From: JASLDZ01 sp038226305
Lineage (GTDB): Bacteria; Pseudomonadota; Alphaproteobacteria; Caulobacterales; Caulobacteraceae
NCBI GenBank assembly: GCA_038226305.1
Contig: JBBRQN010000003.1
Coordinates: 124,001 to 188,000 of the forward strand
Length of the DNA: 64,000 nt
Direction of reading: 5' to 3'
Shown: positions 27,436 through 35,780 of the stretch, piece after piece
Numbering within the stretch: position 1 is the stretch's first letter
How the letters are laid out: every line of letters starts with the position of its first letter
The notes under the pieces: generated by a model
The model's database searches: none
What the model saw: only the letters and a program-made list of their open reading frames with translations
Told to the model about the DNA's origin: nothing
Translations under genes and position numbers: made by a program

Positions 27436-28533
27436 TCAGGCCTGGGTCTCGCTGGTCGGGGCCGCGCAGGTGGAGGGGCACTTTCCGAAGGTCTTGGGGC
27501 AGACGCGGGTTCCGCACGCCGCCGCGACCCCTTGTCTGTCGAGGGCGGCGATCACGCTGTCGGCCAAGCCTTCGACGAAGCGTTCCGTGATGCCAACGGC
27601 CGGGGCGCGCAGGTAGTGTCGGCAGTTCATCTCCGCGGCCAGCTCGGCATAGTCCCGGTCGAGCTCGACCAGAGTCTCCACGTGTTCCGACACGAAGGCC
27701 ACGGGCACCAGCAGCACGCCCTTGCCGTCGTCCACCGCGGTGGCGATGGCATCCGGGGTGGCGGGGCCGATCCACTTCAGGGGTCCGACCCGGCTCTGGT
27801 AGCAGACCGACCAGTCGAGGTCCGGCCAGTCCGCCTTCAGCCGTTCGGCAACGGCTTCGCAGGTGCGCTCCACCTGCCACTGGTAGGGGTCGCCGCGCTG
27901 GATCACCTGCTCGGGCAGGCCGTGGGCGCTGAACAGCACGCGGATGTCGGCCGGGCTGCCGGCCGCCTGCCACGCGCGCAGGATCAGCTCGGCGTGGGCG
28001 TCCACCAGCCCCGGCTCCTGCGGGAAGCAGCACACCACCCGCTCCACGCCCTTGCCGCGATAGCGTTGGCGCCATTCGCCCAGGGAGGAGCCGGTCGTGG
28101 TGGTAGAGAACTGCGGATACAGGGGCAGGATCACCACGTCGTCAGGCGCGAAGTCAGCCAGTTCCCTGGCGGCATCCACGGTGAACGGCCTCCAGTAGCG
28201 CATGGCGGTGACGATCTTGACCGGTCGCCCGGGCTGGCGGCGATCCAGCTCGGCGGCCAGGGCCTCGGCCTGTGCCAGGGTCTCTGGCAGGAGCGGCGAC
28301 GAGCCCCCCATGAAGGCATAGTTGCCCTGCGCTTCGTGCTCGCGACGGGTGGAGAAGGCCCGGGCCAGAAGCCAGCGGAACGGTTGCGGCAGGCCGATGA
28401 TGGCCTTGTCGTTGAACAGGTTGAACAGAAACGGCTTCACGGCCTCCAGGCTGTCCGGCCCGCCGAGGTTGAACAGCACCACGCCCAGCCGTCCTCCCGT
28501 GGAGACAGCGGGCGCCCCGGTGGTCTGCGTCAC
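27436..28533 (-). CDS. hemH: Ferrochelatase
   Basis: Inserts Fe2+ into protoporphyrin IX to make haem. The 365-residue product has GVVLFNLGGPDSLEAVKPFLFNLF at the start, the porphyrin-site FSAHGLPEQVIQRGDPY with the metal-binding His, and FVSEHVETLVELD. The C-terminus holds four cysteines in CGTRVCPKTFGKCPSTC, the position of the [2Fe-2S] ligands described for some alphaproteobacterial ferrochelatases. The GTG start shares GTGA with the hemE stop (4-bp overlap), so coupling to hemE is likely; a longer upstream frame lies inside hemE and is not used. Confidence 0.95.
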   Translation of the reverse strand: MTQTTGAPAVSTGGRLGVVLFNLGGPDSLEAVKPFLFNLFNDKAIIGLPQPFRWLLARAFSTRREHEAQGNYAFMGGSSPLLPETLAQAEALAAELDRRQPGRPVKIVTAMRYWRPFTVDAARELADFAPDDVVILPLYPQFSTTTTGSSLGEWRQRYRGKGVERVVCCFPQEPGLVDAHAELILRAWQAAGSPADIRVLFSAHGLPEQVIQRGDPYQWQVERTCEAVAERLKADWPDLDWSVCYQSRVGPLKWIGPATPDAIATAVDDGKGVLLVPVAFVSEHVETLVELDRDYAELAAEMNCRHYLRAPAVGITERFVEGLADSVIAALDRQGVAAACGTRVCPKTFGKCPSTCAAPTSETQA

Positions 28534-29621
28534 GTCTTGATTCCCGTCACCCGTTCCAGCACCCGCGCCACATGGGGAATGGGAACGTCCGGCAACACCC
28601 CGTGGCCGAGGTTGAAGACCCAAGGGCCGTCGATCCAGTTTTCCAGCAGTGCCTCCACCCGGGCATCGAGGGCGGCCCCGCCGGCACGGAGCAGGAGCGG
28701 ATCGAGGCAGCCCTGGATGGTCTTGCCGCTCGCCTGCAGCCGCTTGCCCTGCGCGTAAGTGGCCTGGGTGTCGAGGCCGACCGCCTGCACGGGAACACCC
28801 GCGGCGTAGTCATCCACCAAGGCCCCAGCCCCCCGGGGAAAGCCGATCAGCGGCAGGCGGCAGCCCAGTTCGCGCACCCGGGCCACGAGCCTCGCATGCG
28901 GCCCGATGACGATCCGCTGGAACAAAGGCTCCGCGATGCCTTCCGCCCAGCTCTCGAATATCTGCAGCGCCTGGGCCCCCGCGTTCGCCTGCATGACGAG
29001 GTAGTGGGCGGTGGCCTCGATCAGAATGTCGATCAGGGCGTCAACCCGTTCGGGCTCGGCGTAGGCGATCGACAGGGCTTCCTCGCGCCCGCCACCCTTG
29101 CCCTGCAGCATGTAGGTCAGCACCGTCCACGGGGCGCCGGCAAAGCCGATGAGCGCGCGGGGCTCGGAGCGGCCCTCCGCCTCCAGTTCGGCGCGCACCA
29201 GCTTCAGCGTCTCGCCTACGGGGCTTAGCGCGGCGGCCACCCCGCCGATGCGGTCGCGCATGGACTCGACACTGGGCAGCGCGCCCAGCCGCGGGCCTTC
29301 TCCGGCCTCGAACCAGACTTCCTGGCCCAGGGCGCCGGGGATCAGGAGGATGTCGGCGAAGCAGATGGCGGCGTCGAAGGGCAGGCGGCGCAGCGGCTGC
29401 ATGGTCGCGTCGGCGGCCTTCTGCGGGTTCAGGCAGAAGCTGATGAAGTCGGGGGTGGTGGCCCGCAGCGCCCGGTACTCCGGCAGGAAGCGGCCCGCCT
29501 GGCGCATGAACCACACGGGTGGCCGGTCCAGCACCTCGCCCTGCAGGGCCCGCAGGAGCCGGGGCGTCGAGGTGACCGAAGGGGTGAGGGTGTCCGGGGC
29601 GGTCCGGGCGTCGCTGGGCAT
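28530..29621 (-). CDS. hemE: Uroporphyrinogen decarboxylase
   Basis: Decarboxylates uroporphyrinogen III to coproporphyrinogen III. The 363-residue product carries PPVWFMRQAGRFLPEYRALR, the substrate-binding RQAGR signature, LPFDAAICFADILLIPGALG, GFAGAPWTVLTYMLQGKG and FNLGHGVLPDVP. ATG at 29619-29621. It is the first gene of hemE-hemH and is transcribed away from the adjacent origin-like region. In Caulobacter crescentus hemE also borders the chromosome origin. Confidence 0.96.
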   Translation of the reverse strand: MPSDARTAPDTLTPSVTSTPRLLRALQGEVLDRPPVWFMRQAGRFLPEYRALRATTPDFISFCLNPQKAADATMQPLRRLPFDAAICFADILLIPGALGQEVWFEAGEGPRLGALPSVESMRDRIGGVAAALSPVGETLKLVRAELEAEGRSEPRALIGFAGAPWTVLTYMLQGKGGGREEALSIAYAEPERVDALIDILIEATAHYLVMQANAGAQALQIFESWAEGIAEPLFQRIVIGPHARLVARVRELGCRLPLIGFPRGAGALVDDYAAGVPVQAVGLDTQATYAQGKRLQASGKTIQGCLDPLLLRAGGAALDARVEALLENWIDGPWVFNLGHGVLPDVPIPHVARVLERVTGIKT

Positions 29622-29781
29622 GAACGTCGTTTGGCTCAACCCCGGCCTTCGCTCAAGCTCCCGATCACGCAAGTGCCTCTTCGCTTTTCCCCTCTTGAAG
29701 ACTCTTCTTTCTGAGAAGGGAGAGGTTGGGCGGGGGATGAGGGGCGCCAAAGCCCTCTTTCAGCCCGCTCTCCCGAAAGGG

Positions 29782-29796
29782 TTAACAGATCCTTAA
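29782..29796. promoter_or_regulatory. CtrA-type box 1 (TTAA-N7-TTAA)
   Basis: TTAACAGATCCTTAA: perfect TTAA half sites 7 bp apart. CtrA~P binding to such sites silences Caulobacter Cori and, when strong, hemE transcription. It lies 161 bp upstream of the hemE start. Confidence 0.75.
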
Positions 29797-29861
29797 AGGC
29801 CGGTTCGCGACGGGAGGTCGCGTCTGTGAATATCGGGGAGCGATCGCCAACCCCCGACAGG

Positions 29862-29876
29862 TTAACGAATTCTTAA
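29862..29876. promoter_or_regulatory. CtrA-type box 2 (TTAA-N7-TTAA)
   Basis: TTAACGAATTCTTAA: a second perfect pair, 80 bp from box 1 on the same axis, in an AT-rich patch that stands out from the GC-rich background. Confidence 0.75.
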
Positions 29877-29897
29877 GGCGCATCACGGTTTGCGCCT

Positions 29898-29993
29898 GGG
29901 CGCCGAGGCTGGGTGGGAGATCGGCGCCCGCTGACCGCAGCGTTTAGGCGACCCCTGTTGATCCGGCAGGGCGCCGATCAAGGGCCGGCGCCC
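29898..29993. repeat. Two inverted repeats of GGGCGCCG(A) inside the origin region
   Basis: GGGCGCCGA (29898-29906) pairs with TCGGCGCCC (29921-29929). A second copy, GGGCGCCGA (29969-29977), pairs with CGGCGCCC (29986-29993). Four near-identical 8-9 bp units in 96 bp, in a non-coding region, may be iterons or hairpins of the origin. Confidence 0.7.
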
Positions 29994-30144
29994 AACCTGT
30001 GCTTGGCAAGGCGGCGGGATGGGGATTTGTTCGGGGCACGTCCCCAGTCGGCCCTGCGCCGGCGCCGCCCCGTGGTCCGGTGTTGTCCCCCGTGTTTCTC
30101 CCCCCGACATCCTGTCGCACCCCCGGATCGGTAGAGTGCGCCCG

Positions 30145-31011
30145 ATGAACAGCGCCCGGCTCGCCACCTATTTCCACGTGCACCTCGTGTCGGATTCCAC
30201 GGGCGACACCCTCAACGCCATCTCCCGCGCCGTCTGCGCCCGCTTCGACGGGGTGCTGCCTCTGGAGCACGTCTACCCCCTCGTCCGCTCCCTCCGGCAG
30301 CTGGACCGGGTGCTGAAAGAGGTGGAGGACGCACCGGGCATGGTGGTTCACACCATCGTCGACCGGGAGCTGCGCACCACCCTCGAGGCTGCCTGCCGGG
30401 AACTGGAAGTGCCATGTGTGGCCGCGCTCGACCCGCTTACGGCCGCCATCGGCCGGCACCTCGGCGCCCAGCTCACCAGCCGCATCGGCGCCCAGCACTC
30501 CATGGACGCCGACTACTTCAATCGCATGGAGGCGCTGGACTACGCCATCGCCCACGACGACGGCCACGGAGCCAAGGATCTGGAGCGGGCCGACATCGTG
30601 CTCGTGGGGGTGAGCCGCACCTCGAAGACGCCCACCTGCATCTACCTGGCGCACCGGGGCTTCGCCTCCGCCAACATCCCCCTGGTGCCGGGGGCGGAGC
30701 TGCCGCCCCAGCTTCTCACCCTGAAGAAGCCCCTGATCGTCGGGCTGATCGTCTCCCCCGACCGGCTGGTGCAGATCCGCAAGAACCGCCTCCTCAGCCT
30801 GAAGGAGATCCGCGCTTCGACCTACGTGGACACCGATGCCGTGCGGGAGGAGACGGTGCGGGCGCGTCGCCTGTTCGAGCGGCAGGGCTGGCCCGTGATC
30901 GACGTCTCCCGCCGCTCGGTGGAGGAGACCGCGGCCGCCGTCATCGCCATGCTCGCCGCCCGGGGCACCGGGCCGGTGACCACCGCCACCTCGCCCGCGG
31001 CCCTGGCGTGA
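30145..31011 (+). CDS. ppsR: PEP synthase / pyruvate-phosphate dikinase regulatory protein (DUF299)
   Basis: Bifunctional ADP-dependent kinase and phosphate-dependent pyrophosphorylase that switches PEP synthase or PPDK off and on. The 288-residue product begins FHVHLVSDSTGDTLNAI, has the P-loop GVSRTSKTPT at 155-163 and KKPLIVGLIVSPDRLVQIRKNRL, and ends with the DVSRRSVEETAAAVI helix. The partner enzyme is not in this window; in alphaproteobacteria it is usually PPDK. First gene on the right side of the origin; its stop shares GTGA with maf. ATG at 30145. Confidence 0.93.
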   Translation: MNSARLATYFHVHLVSDSTGDTLNAISRAVCARFDGVLPLEHVYPLVRSLRQLDRVLKEVEDAPGMVVHTIVDRELRTTLEAACRELEVPCVAALDPLTAAIGRHLGAQLTSRIGAQHSMDADYFNRMEALDYAIAHDDGHGAKDLERADIVLVGVSRTSKTPTCIYLAHRGFASANIPLVPGAELPPQLLTLKKPLIVGLIVSPDRLVQIRKNRLLSLKEIRASTYVDTDAVREETVRARRLFERQGWPVIDVSRRSVEETAAAVIAMLAARGTGPVTTATSPAALA

Positions 31012-31610
31012 CGCCGCCACCCCTGATCCTCGCCTCACTGAGCGAAGCCCGCGGGCGTCTGCTGCGGGCGGCGGGTGTGACGTTCGAGGCGGTGTCTCCC
31101 GGGGTCGACGAGGCTCCCCTCAAGGCCGGGCTCGTGGCGGAGGGGGCCCGGCCCCGCGACGTGGCCGATGCCCTGGCCGAGGCGAAGGCGGTGAAGGTCT
31201 CCGCCCGGCGGCCGGGCGCCTTCGTGCTCGGCTCCGACCAGACGCTCGACCTCGACGGCACCCACATGGACAAGGCGCAGACGCTGGCCGAGGCCCGCGC
31301 CCACCTCCTGGCCCTGCGCGGTCGCTCTCACCGCCTGCATACCGCCGCGGTGATCGCCCTGGACGGAATGCCCATCTGGCGGGTCGTGGAGAGTGCGCGC
31401 CTGCACGTGCGCCTCTTCTCCGACTCTTTCCTCGAGGGCTATCTGGAGCGCGAAGCCGATGCGGCCATGAGTTGCGCCGGGGGCTACAAGCTGGAGGGAG
31501 GGGGCGTGCAGCTGTTTGACTGGATCGAGGGCGACGCCTTCGTGATCCAGGGCCTGCCGCTGTTGCAGGTGCTGGCTTTCCTGCGCCTGCACGGGATCGT
31601 CACGGAATGA
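31008..31610 (+). CDS. maf: Maf-like nucleotide pyrophosphatase
   Basis: Maf/YceF-type house-cleaning nucleoside triphosphate pyrophosphatase. The 200-residue product begins LILASLSEARGRLLRAAG (a Maf signature with a Ser-Glu-Ala variant of the usual SxSPRR), then LGSDQTLDLDG, the catalytic aspartate strand, LLALRGRSHRLHTAAVI and AMSCAGGYKLEGGGVQLFDWIEG, which matches the alphaproteobacterial Maf subgroup. GTG start overlapping the ppsR stop (GTGA) and ATGA with aroE indicate a tight operon. Confidence 0.92.
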   Translation: MTPPPLILASLSEARGRLLRAAGVTFEAVSPGVDEAPLKAGLVAEGARPRDVADALAEAKAVKVSARRPGAFVLGSDQTLDLDGTHMDKAQTLAEARAHLLALRGRSHRLHTAAVIALDGMPIWRVVESARLHVRLFSDSFLEGYLEREADAAMSCAGGYKLEGGGVQLFDWIEGDAFVIQGLPLLQVLAFLRLHGIVTE

Positions 31611-32440
31611 GCCCTCCCCGCGCCGCCGTGGTGGGCTTTCCGGTGAAGCACTCGCTCAGCCCGGTGATCCACGGCCTGTGGCTGCAGGCGGCTGGCATCG
31701 ACGGCGACTACGTGACGGTCGAGACCCCGCCGGATCGCTTCGAGGCGGTGATCGCCGAACTGCGCAGCGCGGGGCTGCGAGGCGTCAACGTCACCGTGCC
31801 CCACAAGGAGGCCGCCCTGGCCCTGGCTGACCAGGCAGATGCCGCGGCCACGGCTGCGGGCGCCGCCAACCTCCTCCTGTTCACGCCGGACGGAATCGAG
31901 GCGCGCAACACCGACGGCTTCGGACTGATCCAGGCGCTGGCAGAGCAGGCCCCGGGGTGGCGACCGGCCGGGGCCACGGTGGTGATCCTGGGGGCCGGTG
32001 GTGCGGCGCGGGGGGCTGCCTCGGCCCTGCGGCAGGCGGGGGTCGGCACGATCCGCGCCGCCAACCGCTCGCTGGACCGGGCGCAGGAGCTGGCGGAGCG
32101 GGTGGGCGGCGAGGCCGTGCGCTGGCTGGAGATGGAGCGCGCTCTCGACGGGGCGACGCTCGTGGTCAACGCCACCACCCTCGGCCTTGAAGGGCTGGAG
32201 CCTCTCTACCCGCCGTGGCCAGCCCCGCCTGCCGGGGCGGCCGCGCTCGACATGGTCTACCGCCCCCTGCGTACCGCCTTTCTGGAAACGGCGGCCCGCG
32301 CCGGATGGGACACGGCCGACGGGCTCGCCATGCTGATCGGCCAGGCGAGGCCCAGCTTCCACGCACTGTTCGGAGCGCCCCCGCTCCCCGAAGCGGACGT
32401 GCGCGGGGCCTGCCTGCACGTCTTGGCAGGTGACGTATGA
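31607..32440 (+). CDS. aroE: Shikimate dehydrogenase
   Basis: Reduces 3-dehydroshikimate to shikimate with NADPH in aromatic amino-acid synthesis. The 277-residue product shows the shikimate-binding KHSLSPVIH (residues 14-22), GVNVTVPHKEAAL with the catalytic Lys, NTDGFGLIQAL, the NADP-binding VVILGAGGAARGAASAL, VVNATTLGL and DMVYRPLRTAFL. ATG at 31607 overlaps the maf stop by 4 bp; its own stop overlaps coaE by 4 bp. Confidence 0.95.
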   Translation: MSPPRAAVVGFPVKHSLSPVIHGLWLQAAGIDGDYVTVETPPDRFEAVIAELRSAGLRGVNVTVPHKEAALALADQADAAATAAGAANLLLFTPDGIEARNTDGFGLIQALAEQAPGWRPAGATVVILGAGGAARGAASALRQAGVGTIRAANRSLDRAQELAERVGGEAVRWLEMERALDGATLVVNATTLGLEGLEPLYPPWPAPPAGAAALDMVYRPLRTAFLETAARAGWDTADGLAMLIGQARPSFHALFGAPPLPEADVRGACLHVLAGDV

Positions 32441-33057
32441 TCAAGCTCGGGCTCACCGGGTCCATCGGCATGGGCAAGTCCACCACGGCGCGGCTGTTCG
32501 CCGAGGAGGGCGTGCCGGTCTACGACTCCGATGCGGCGGTTCATGCCCTCTATGCGGCGGGGGGAGGGGCGGTCGCGGCGGTGGAGGCGGCGTTTCCGGG
32601 GGTGACCGGGGCTAGCGGGGCGATCGACCGGGCGCTGCTGTCGGCGCGGGTCGTGGGTGATCCCCTGGCGTTGAAGCGGCTGGAACAGACGGTGCATCCC
32701 CTGATGGGCGCCCACCGCGCCGCCTTCTTCGAGGAGGTCGCTCGCGCTCCCGTCGTGGTGCTCGACGTGCCGCTCCTGTTCGAGACCGGCGGCGACGGGG
32801 CGATGGATGCGGTGGCCGTGGTCTCCGCCCCGGCTGACGAGCAGCGCCGCCGGGTGCTGGCCCGCACTGGCATGACGCCGCAGAAGATGGACGCGATCCT
32901 CGCCCGCCAAATGCCCGACGCCGGCAAGCGCGCCCTGGCCGATTTCGTGATCGAAACCGGCCACGGGATCGAGCCCGCCCGCCACAGGGTGCGAGCGATC
33001 CTCGCGATCCTCGCCGACCCGGCCTGGCGATCGGCGCGCACCCGCCCGCAGGCTTGA
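32437..33057 (+). CDS. coaE: Dephospho-CoA kinase
   Basis: Phosphorylates the 3'-OH of dephospho-CoA, the last step of coenzyme A synthesis. The 206-residue product has the P-loop GSIGMGKST (8-16), VYDSDAAVHALYA (substrate Asp), HPLMGAHRAAF, VVVLDVPLLFETGGD and DAILARQMPDAGKRALADFVIETG. ATGA overlap with aroE. The ppsR-maf-aroE-coaE-dnaQ order matches the origin-proximal block of Caulobacter. Confidence 0.96.
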   Translation: MIKLGLTGSIGMGKSTTARLFAEEGVPVYDSDAAVHALYAAGGGAVAAVEAAFPGVTGASGAIDRALLSARVVGDPLALKRLEQTVHPLMGAHRAAFFEEVARAPVVVLDVPLLFETGGDGAMDAVAVVSAPADEQRRRVLARTGMTPQKMDAILARQMPDAGKRALADFVIETGHGIEPARHRVRAILAILADPAWRSARTRPQA

Positions 33058-33088
33058 AGTCCGCCGCGAACGTCGCCACTCAGACGGG

Positions 33089-33805
33089 ATGGCGCGCGAG
33101 ATCGTCCTCGACACGGAGACCACGGGTCTCGATCCCCGGTCCGGCCACCGGATCATCGAGATCGCCTGCATCGAGGTGGAGGACCTGCTCCCCACGGGCG
33201 CGCACTTCCACTGCTTCATCGACCCCGACCGCGACATCGAGCCCGACGCCGAGCGGGTGCACGGCATCAGCCGCGCCTCCCTTCGCGGCAAGCCGCGGTT
33301 TCACGAGCCGGAGGTGGCCGACGCCTTCCTGAGCTTCATCGGCGCGGCGCAGCTCGTGGCGCACAACGCCGCCTTCGACCGGGGCTTCATCAACATGGAG
33401 CTCGACCGGGCGGGCAAAGAACCGCTGCCGGAGAGCCGCTGGGTGTGCAGCCTGAAGCTGGCGCAGAAGCGCTTTCCCAACATGCACAACAGCCTCGACG
33501 CCCTGTGCAGGCGCTACAAGATCAGCCTGGCGGAGCGCGAGAAGCACGGGGCGCTGATCGACACCCGCCTCCTGGCCCTGGTCTATCTGGAGCTGCAGGG
33601 CGGCAAGGAACGGGCGCTCGAGTTCTCGACCCTGGCGGAGGACGCCGCCGCCGCCGCCCGCGGCCCTGCCCACTACGGCGCCCGCCCCCGACCGCTGGCC
33701 CCGCGCTCCACCGATGCGGAGCGGGAACGCCACGCCGCCTGGGTCGCCACCGCGCTGAAGGGTCAGCCCCTGTGGCTGCGCCTCCTGGCCTCGGAAGCCG
33801 CCTGA
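33089..33805 (+). CDS. dnaQ: DNA polymerase III epsilon subunit (3'-5' proofreading exonuclease)
   Basis: Proofreading subunit of the replicative polymerase. DEDDh motifs are Exo I IVLDTETTGLDP, Exo II LVAHNAAFDRGFINMEL and Exo III EKHGALIDTRLLALVYLEL with the catalytic His. The C-terminal part is a linker and polymerase-contact tail rich in Ala/Arg. Length 238. It starts 31 bp after coaE at ATG 33089 and faces rph tail to tail with 1 bp between stops. Confidence 0.94.
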   Translation: MAREIVLDTETTGLDPRSGHRIIEIACIEVEDLLPTGAHFHCFIDPDRDIEPDAERVHGISRASLRGKPRFHEPEVADAFLSFIGAAQLVAHNAAFDRGFINMELDRAGKEPLPESRWVCSLKLAQKRFPNMHNSLDALCRRYKISLAEREKHGALIDTRLLALVYLELQGGKERALEFSTLAEDAAAAARGPAHYGARPRPLAPRSTDAERERHAAWVATALKGQPLWLRLLASEAA

Positions 33806-33806
33806 G

Positions 33807-34562
33807 CTAGAGCCCCACAGCCGTGCGCTGCATGGCGCACAGGTCGGCGATGCCGGCCTTGGCGAGGCTAAACAAGCCGTCGAACTCCTCGGTGGAGAAG
33901 CCGCGCTTTTCGCCGGTGGCCTGGATCTCCACGATCTTGCCGGTGCCGGTGAGCACGAAGTTGGCGTCGGCCTCGGCGGTGGAGTCCTCGTCGTAGTCGA
34001 GGTCGAGCACGGGTATGTCCTGGTGCACGCCGCAGCTGACGGCCGCCACTTGATCCAGAAGCGGGTCGGCCTTGAGCACCCCGTCGGCCCGCAGCTTGTC
34101 CACGCACAGCTTCAGCGCCACCCAGGCGCCGGTGATCGAGGCGGTGCGGGTGCCGCCGTCGGCCTGCAGCACGTCGCAGTCCACGGTGATCTGGCGCTCG
34201 CCCAGAACCTTGAGGTCGGTCACGGCGCGGAGCGAGCGGCCGATCAGGCGCTGGATCTCCTGCGTGCGGCCGCTCTGCTTGCCGGCGGCGGCCTCTCGGC
34301 GGCCTCGGGTGTGGGTGGCGCGGGGCAGCATGCCGTATTCGGCCGTCACCCAGCCCTGCCCCTTGCCGCGCAGGAAGCCTGGCACGCCCTCCTCCAGGCT
34401 GGCGGTGACGTGCACGATGGTGTGGCCGAAGGTGACCCGGCACGACCCCTCCGCATAGCGGGTGATCCCCGTCTCCAGCGACACCTCCCGCAGGGCGTCG
34501 ACGGCGCGGCCGGAGGGGCGGCGGGGCGTGGCCTTGAAGCCGGCGAGATCGGTGAGGGGCAT
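33807..34562 (-). CDS. rph: Ribonuclease PH
   Basis: Phosphorolytic 3'-5' exoribonuclease that trims tRNA 3' ends. The 251-residue product contains GRAVDALREVSLETGITRYAEGSCRVTFGHTIVHVTAS, the phosphate-binding TRGRREAAAGKQSGRTQEIQRLIGRSLRA, ITVDCDVLQADGGTRTASITGAWVAL and DLDYDEDSTAEADANFVL. ATG at 34560-34562 (MPLTDLAGF) was chosen; a longer frame of 26 extra codons lacks homology. Divergent from hrcA, with 95 bp between the starts. In many relatives rdgB follows; here it lies about 10 kb away. Confidence 0.95.
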   Translation of the reverse strand: MPLTDLAGFKATPRRPSGRAVDALREVSLETGITRYAEGSCRVTFGHTIVHVTASLEEGVPGFLRGKGQGWVTAEYGMLPRATHTRGRREAAAGKQSGRTQEIQRLIGRSLRAVTDLKVLGERQITVDCDVLQADGGTRTASITGAWVALKLCVDKLRADGVLKADPLLDQVAAVSCGVHQDIPVLDLDYDEDSTAEADANFVLTGTGKIVEIQATGEKRGFSTEEFDGLFSLAKAGIADLCAMQRTAVGL

Positions 34563-34657
34563 GGGAGCGTTCAGCTTGTGGCAAGCGCGCTTGCGCGGGG
34601 GTCGGGGGGGCTTATCGTCCACCGCACCCCCGCCGTCCACGGTCGCCCGCCCTCCCC

Positions 34658-35749
34658 ATGCCGCTGCAGCCGCTCAACGCGCCCTTCGCCTTCGATCCGG
34701 CCCCCTCGCTGGGTTCGCTGGACGGGCGCGCGCGCGACATCTTTCGCCGCATCGTGGAGACCTATCTGGAGACGGGGGAGCCCGTGGGCTCGCGCACCAT
34801 GTCGCGGGCCGGGGTGCAGCTCTCCCCCGCCTCGATCCGCAACACCATGCAGGACCTGGCGGCGCTGGGCCTTCTGGACGCGCCCCACGCCTCGGCCGGG
34901 CGCATGCCCACCCACGCGGGGCTGCGCCTGTTCGTGGACGGCCTCCTCGAAGTGGGCGACGTGTCGGACGACGAGCGCCGCGCCATCGAGGAGCGCCTCG
35001 GCAAGGGCCCCCGCAACGTGGAGGAAGCGCTGACCGCGGCCTCCGCCCTCCTCTCCGGCCTCGCAGGCGGGGCGGCGGTAGTCACCGCGCCCGTGCGCGA
35101 CGCGGGTGTGAAGCACGTGGAGTTCGTGGCCCTTGGCGGCGGGCAGACCCTGGCCGTGATGGTGTTCGACGACGGCACCATCGAGAACCGGCTGATGGAG
35201 ACGCCTATCGGGCTGCCGCCTTCGGCCCTGCAGGAAGCCTCGAACTTCATGAACGCCCGCCTGCGCGGCCGAACCCTGGCGGAGGCGCGGCGTGAGGTGG
35301 CGGGCGAGCTTTCCGCCGCCCGCCGCGATCTGGACGAGACCGCCGCCCGTCTCGTGGAAGGCGGCCTCGCGGCCTGGGGCGGGTCTGACCCCGCGGGAGA
35401 GCGGGCGCTGATCGTGCGCGGCCACGCCAACCTCCTCAACGACGCGGCCGCCTCGTCCGACCTCGCAAAGGTGCGGCTCCTGTTCGAGGATCTGGAGCAG
35501 AAGGAGCGGCTGATCGGCCTCTTCGACGACGTGCGCGAGGCCTCGGGCGTGCGCATCTTCATCGGCTCGGAGACGCAGCTGTTTTCGCTCTCGGGTTCCG
35601 CCGTGATCGCGGCCCCCTATATGAACGGCCGGCAGAAGGTGGTGGGGGCGATCGGCGTGATCGGTCCCGCCCGTCTGAACTATGCGCGCGTGATCCCGCT
35701 TGTGGACTACACGGCCCGGATGCTGGGCCGGATGTTCGAGGCGGGCTAA
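34658..35749 (+). CDS. hrcA: Heat-inducible transcription repressor HrcA
   Basis: Represses groESL and related heat-shock genes by binding CIRCE operators. The 363-residue product has an N-terminal winged helix (ARDIFRRIVETYLETGEPVGSRTMSRAGVQLSPASIRNTMQDLAALGLLDAPHASAGRMPT) and a GAF-like C-terminal domain ending GVIGPARLNYARVIPLVDYTARML. No CIRCE sequence was seen next to it in this window, so its targets lie elsewhere. grpE follows 31 bp later, the classical alphaproteobacterial arrangement. Confidence 0.95.
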   Translation: MPLQPLNAPFAFDPAPSLGSLDGRARDIFRRIVETYLETGEPVGSRTMSRAGVQLSPASIRNTMQDLAALGLLDAPHASAGRMPTHAGLRLFVDGLLEVGDVSDDERRAIEERLGKGPRNVEEALTAASALLSGLAGGAAVVTAPVRDAGVKHVEFVALGGGQTLAVMVFDDGTIENRLMETPIGLPPSALQEASNFMNARLRGRTLAEARREVAGELSAARRDLDETAARLVEGGLAAWGGSDPAGERALIVRGHANLLNDAAASSDLAKVRLLFEDLEQKERLIGLFDDVREASGVRIFIGSETQLFSLSGSAVIAAPYMNGRQKVVGAIGVIGPARLNYARVIPLVDYTARMLGRMFEAG

Positions 35750-35780
35750 CCCCTGCGATATCGCCGATGGCGACCAAAGA

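Larger units (their letters stand above)
29622..30144. other. oriC: Probable chromosome origin of replication (Cori-like)
   Basis: A 523-bp gap between hemE and the DUF299/ppsR gene, whose transcripts diverge. In Caulobacter the origin lies between hemE and RP001, a gene at the same position. The gap contains two perfect TTAA-N7-TTAA CtrA-type boxes, a 7/9 match to a DnaA box at 29825-29833 (TGTGAATAT), two TGATC-type elements at 29959 and 29973-29980, and TCCCCA-like W-box candidates at 30020-30025 (reverse) and 30041-30046. Four copies of GGGCGCCG form two inverted repeats. DnaA-site calls are weak; the CtrA boxes and the context are strong. Confidence 0.78.

Noticed and set aside
28534..28623. 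N-terminal extension of hemH
   Set aside because: Lies within hemE, has no homology, and GTG overlapping the hemE stop gives the normal protein.
34563..34657. CIRCE operator or sigma-32 promoter before hrcA
   Set aside because: No TTAGCACTC inverted repeat and no convincing heat-shock promoter; a TTGCGC/TATCGT pair with 15-bp spacing is too weak to list.
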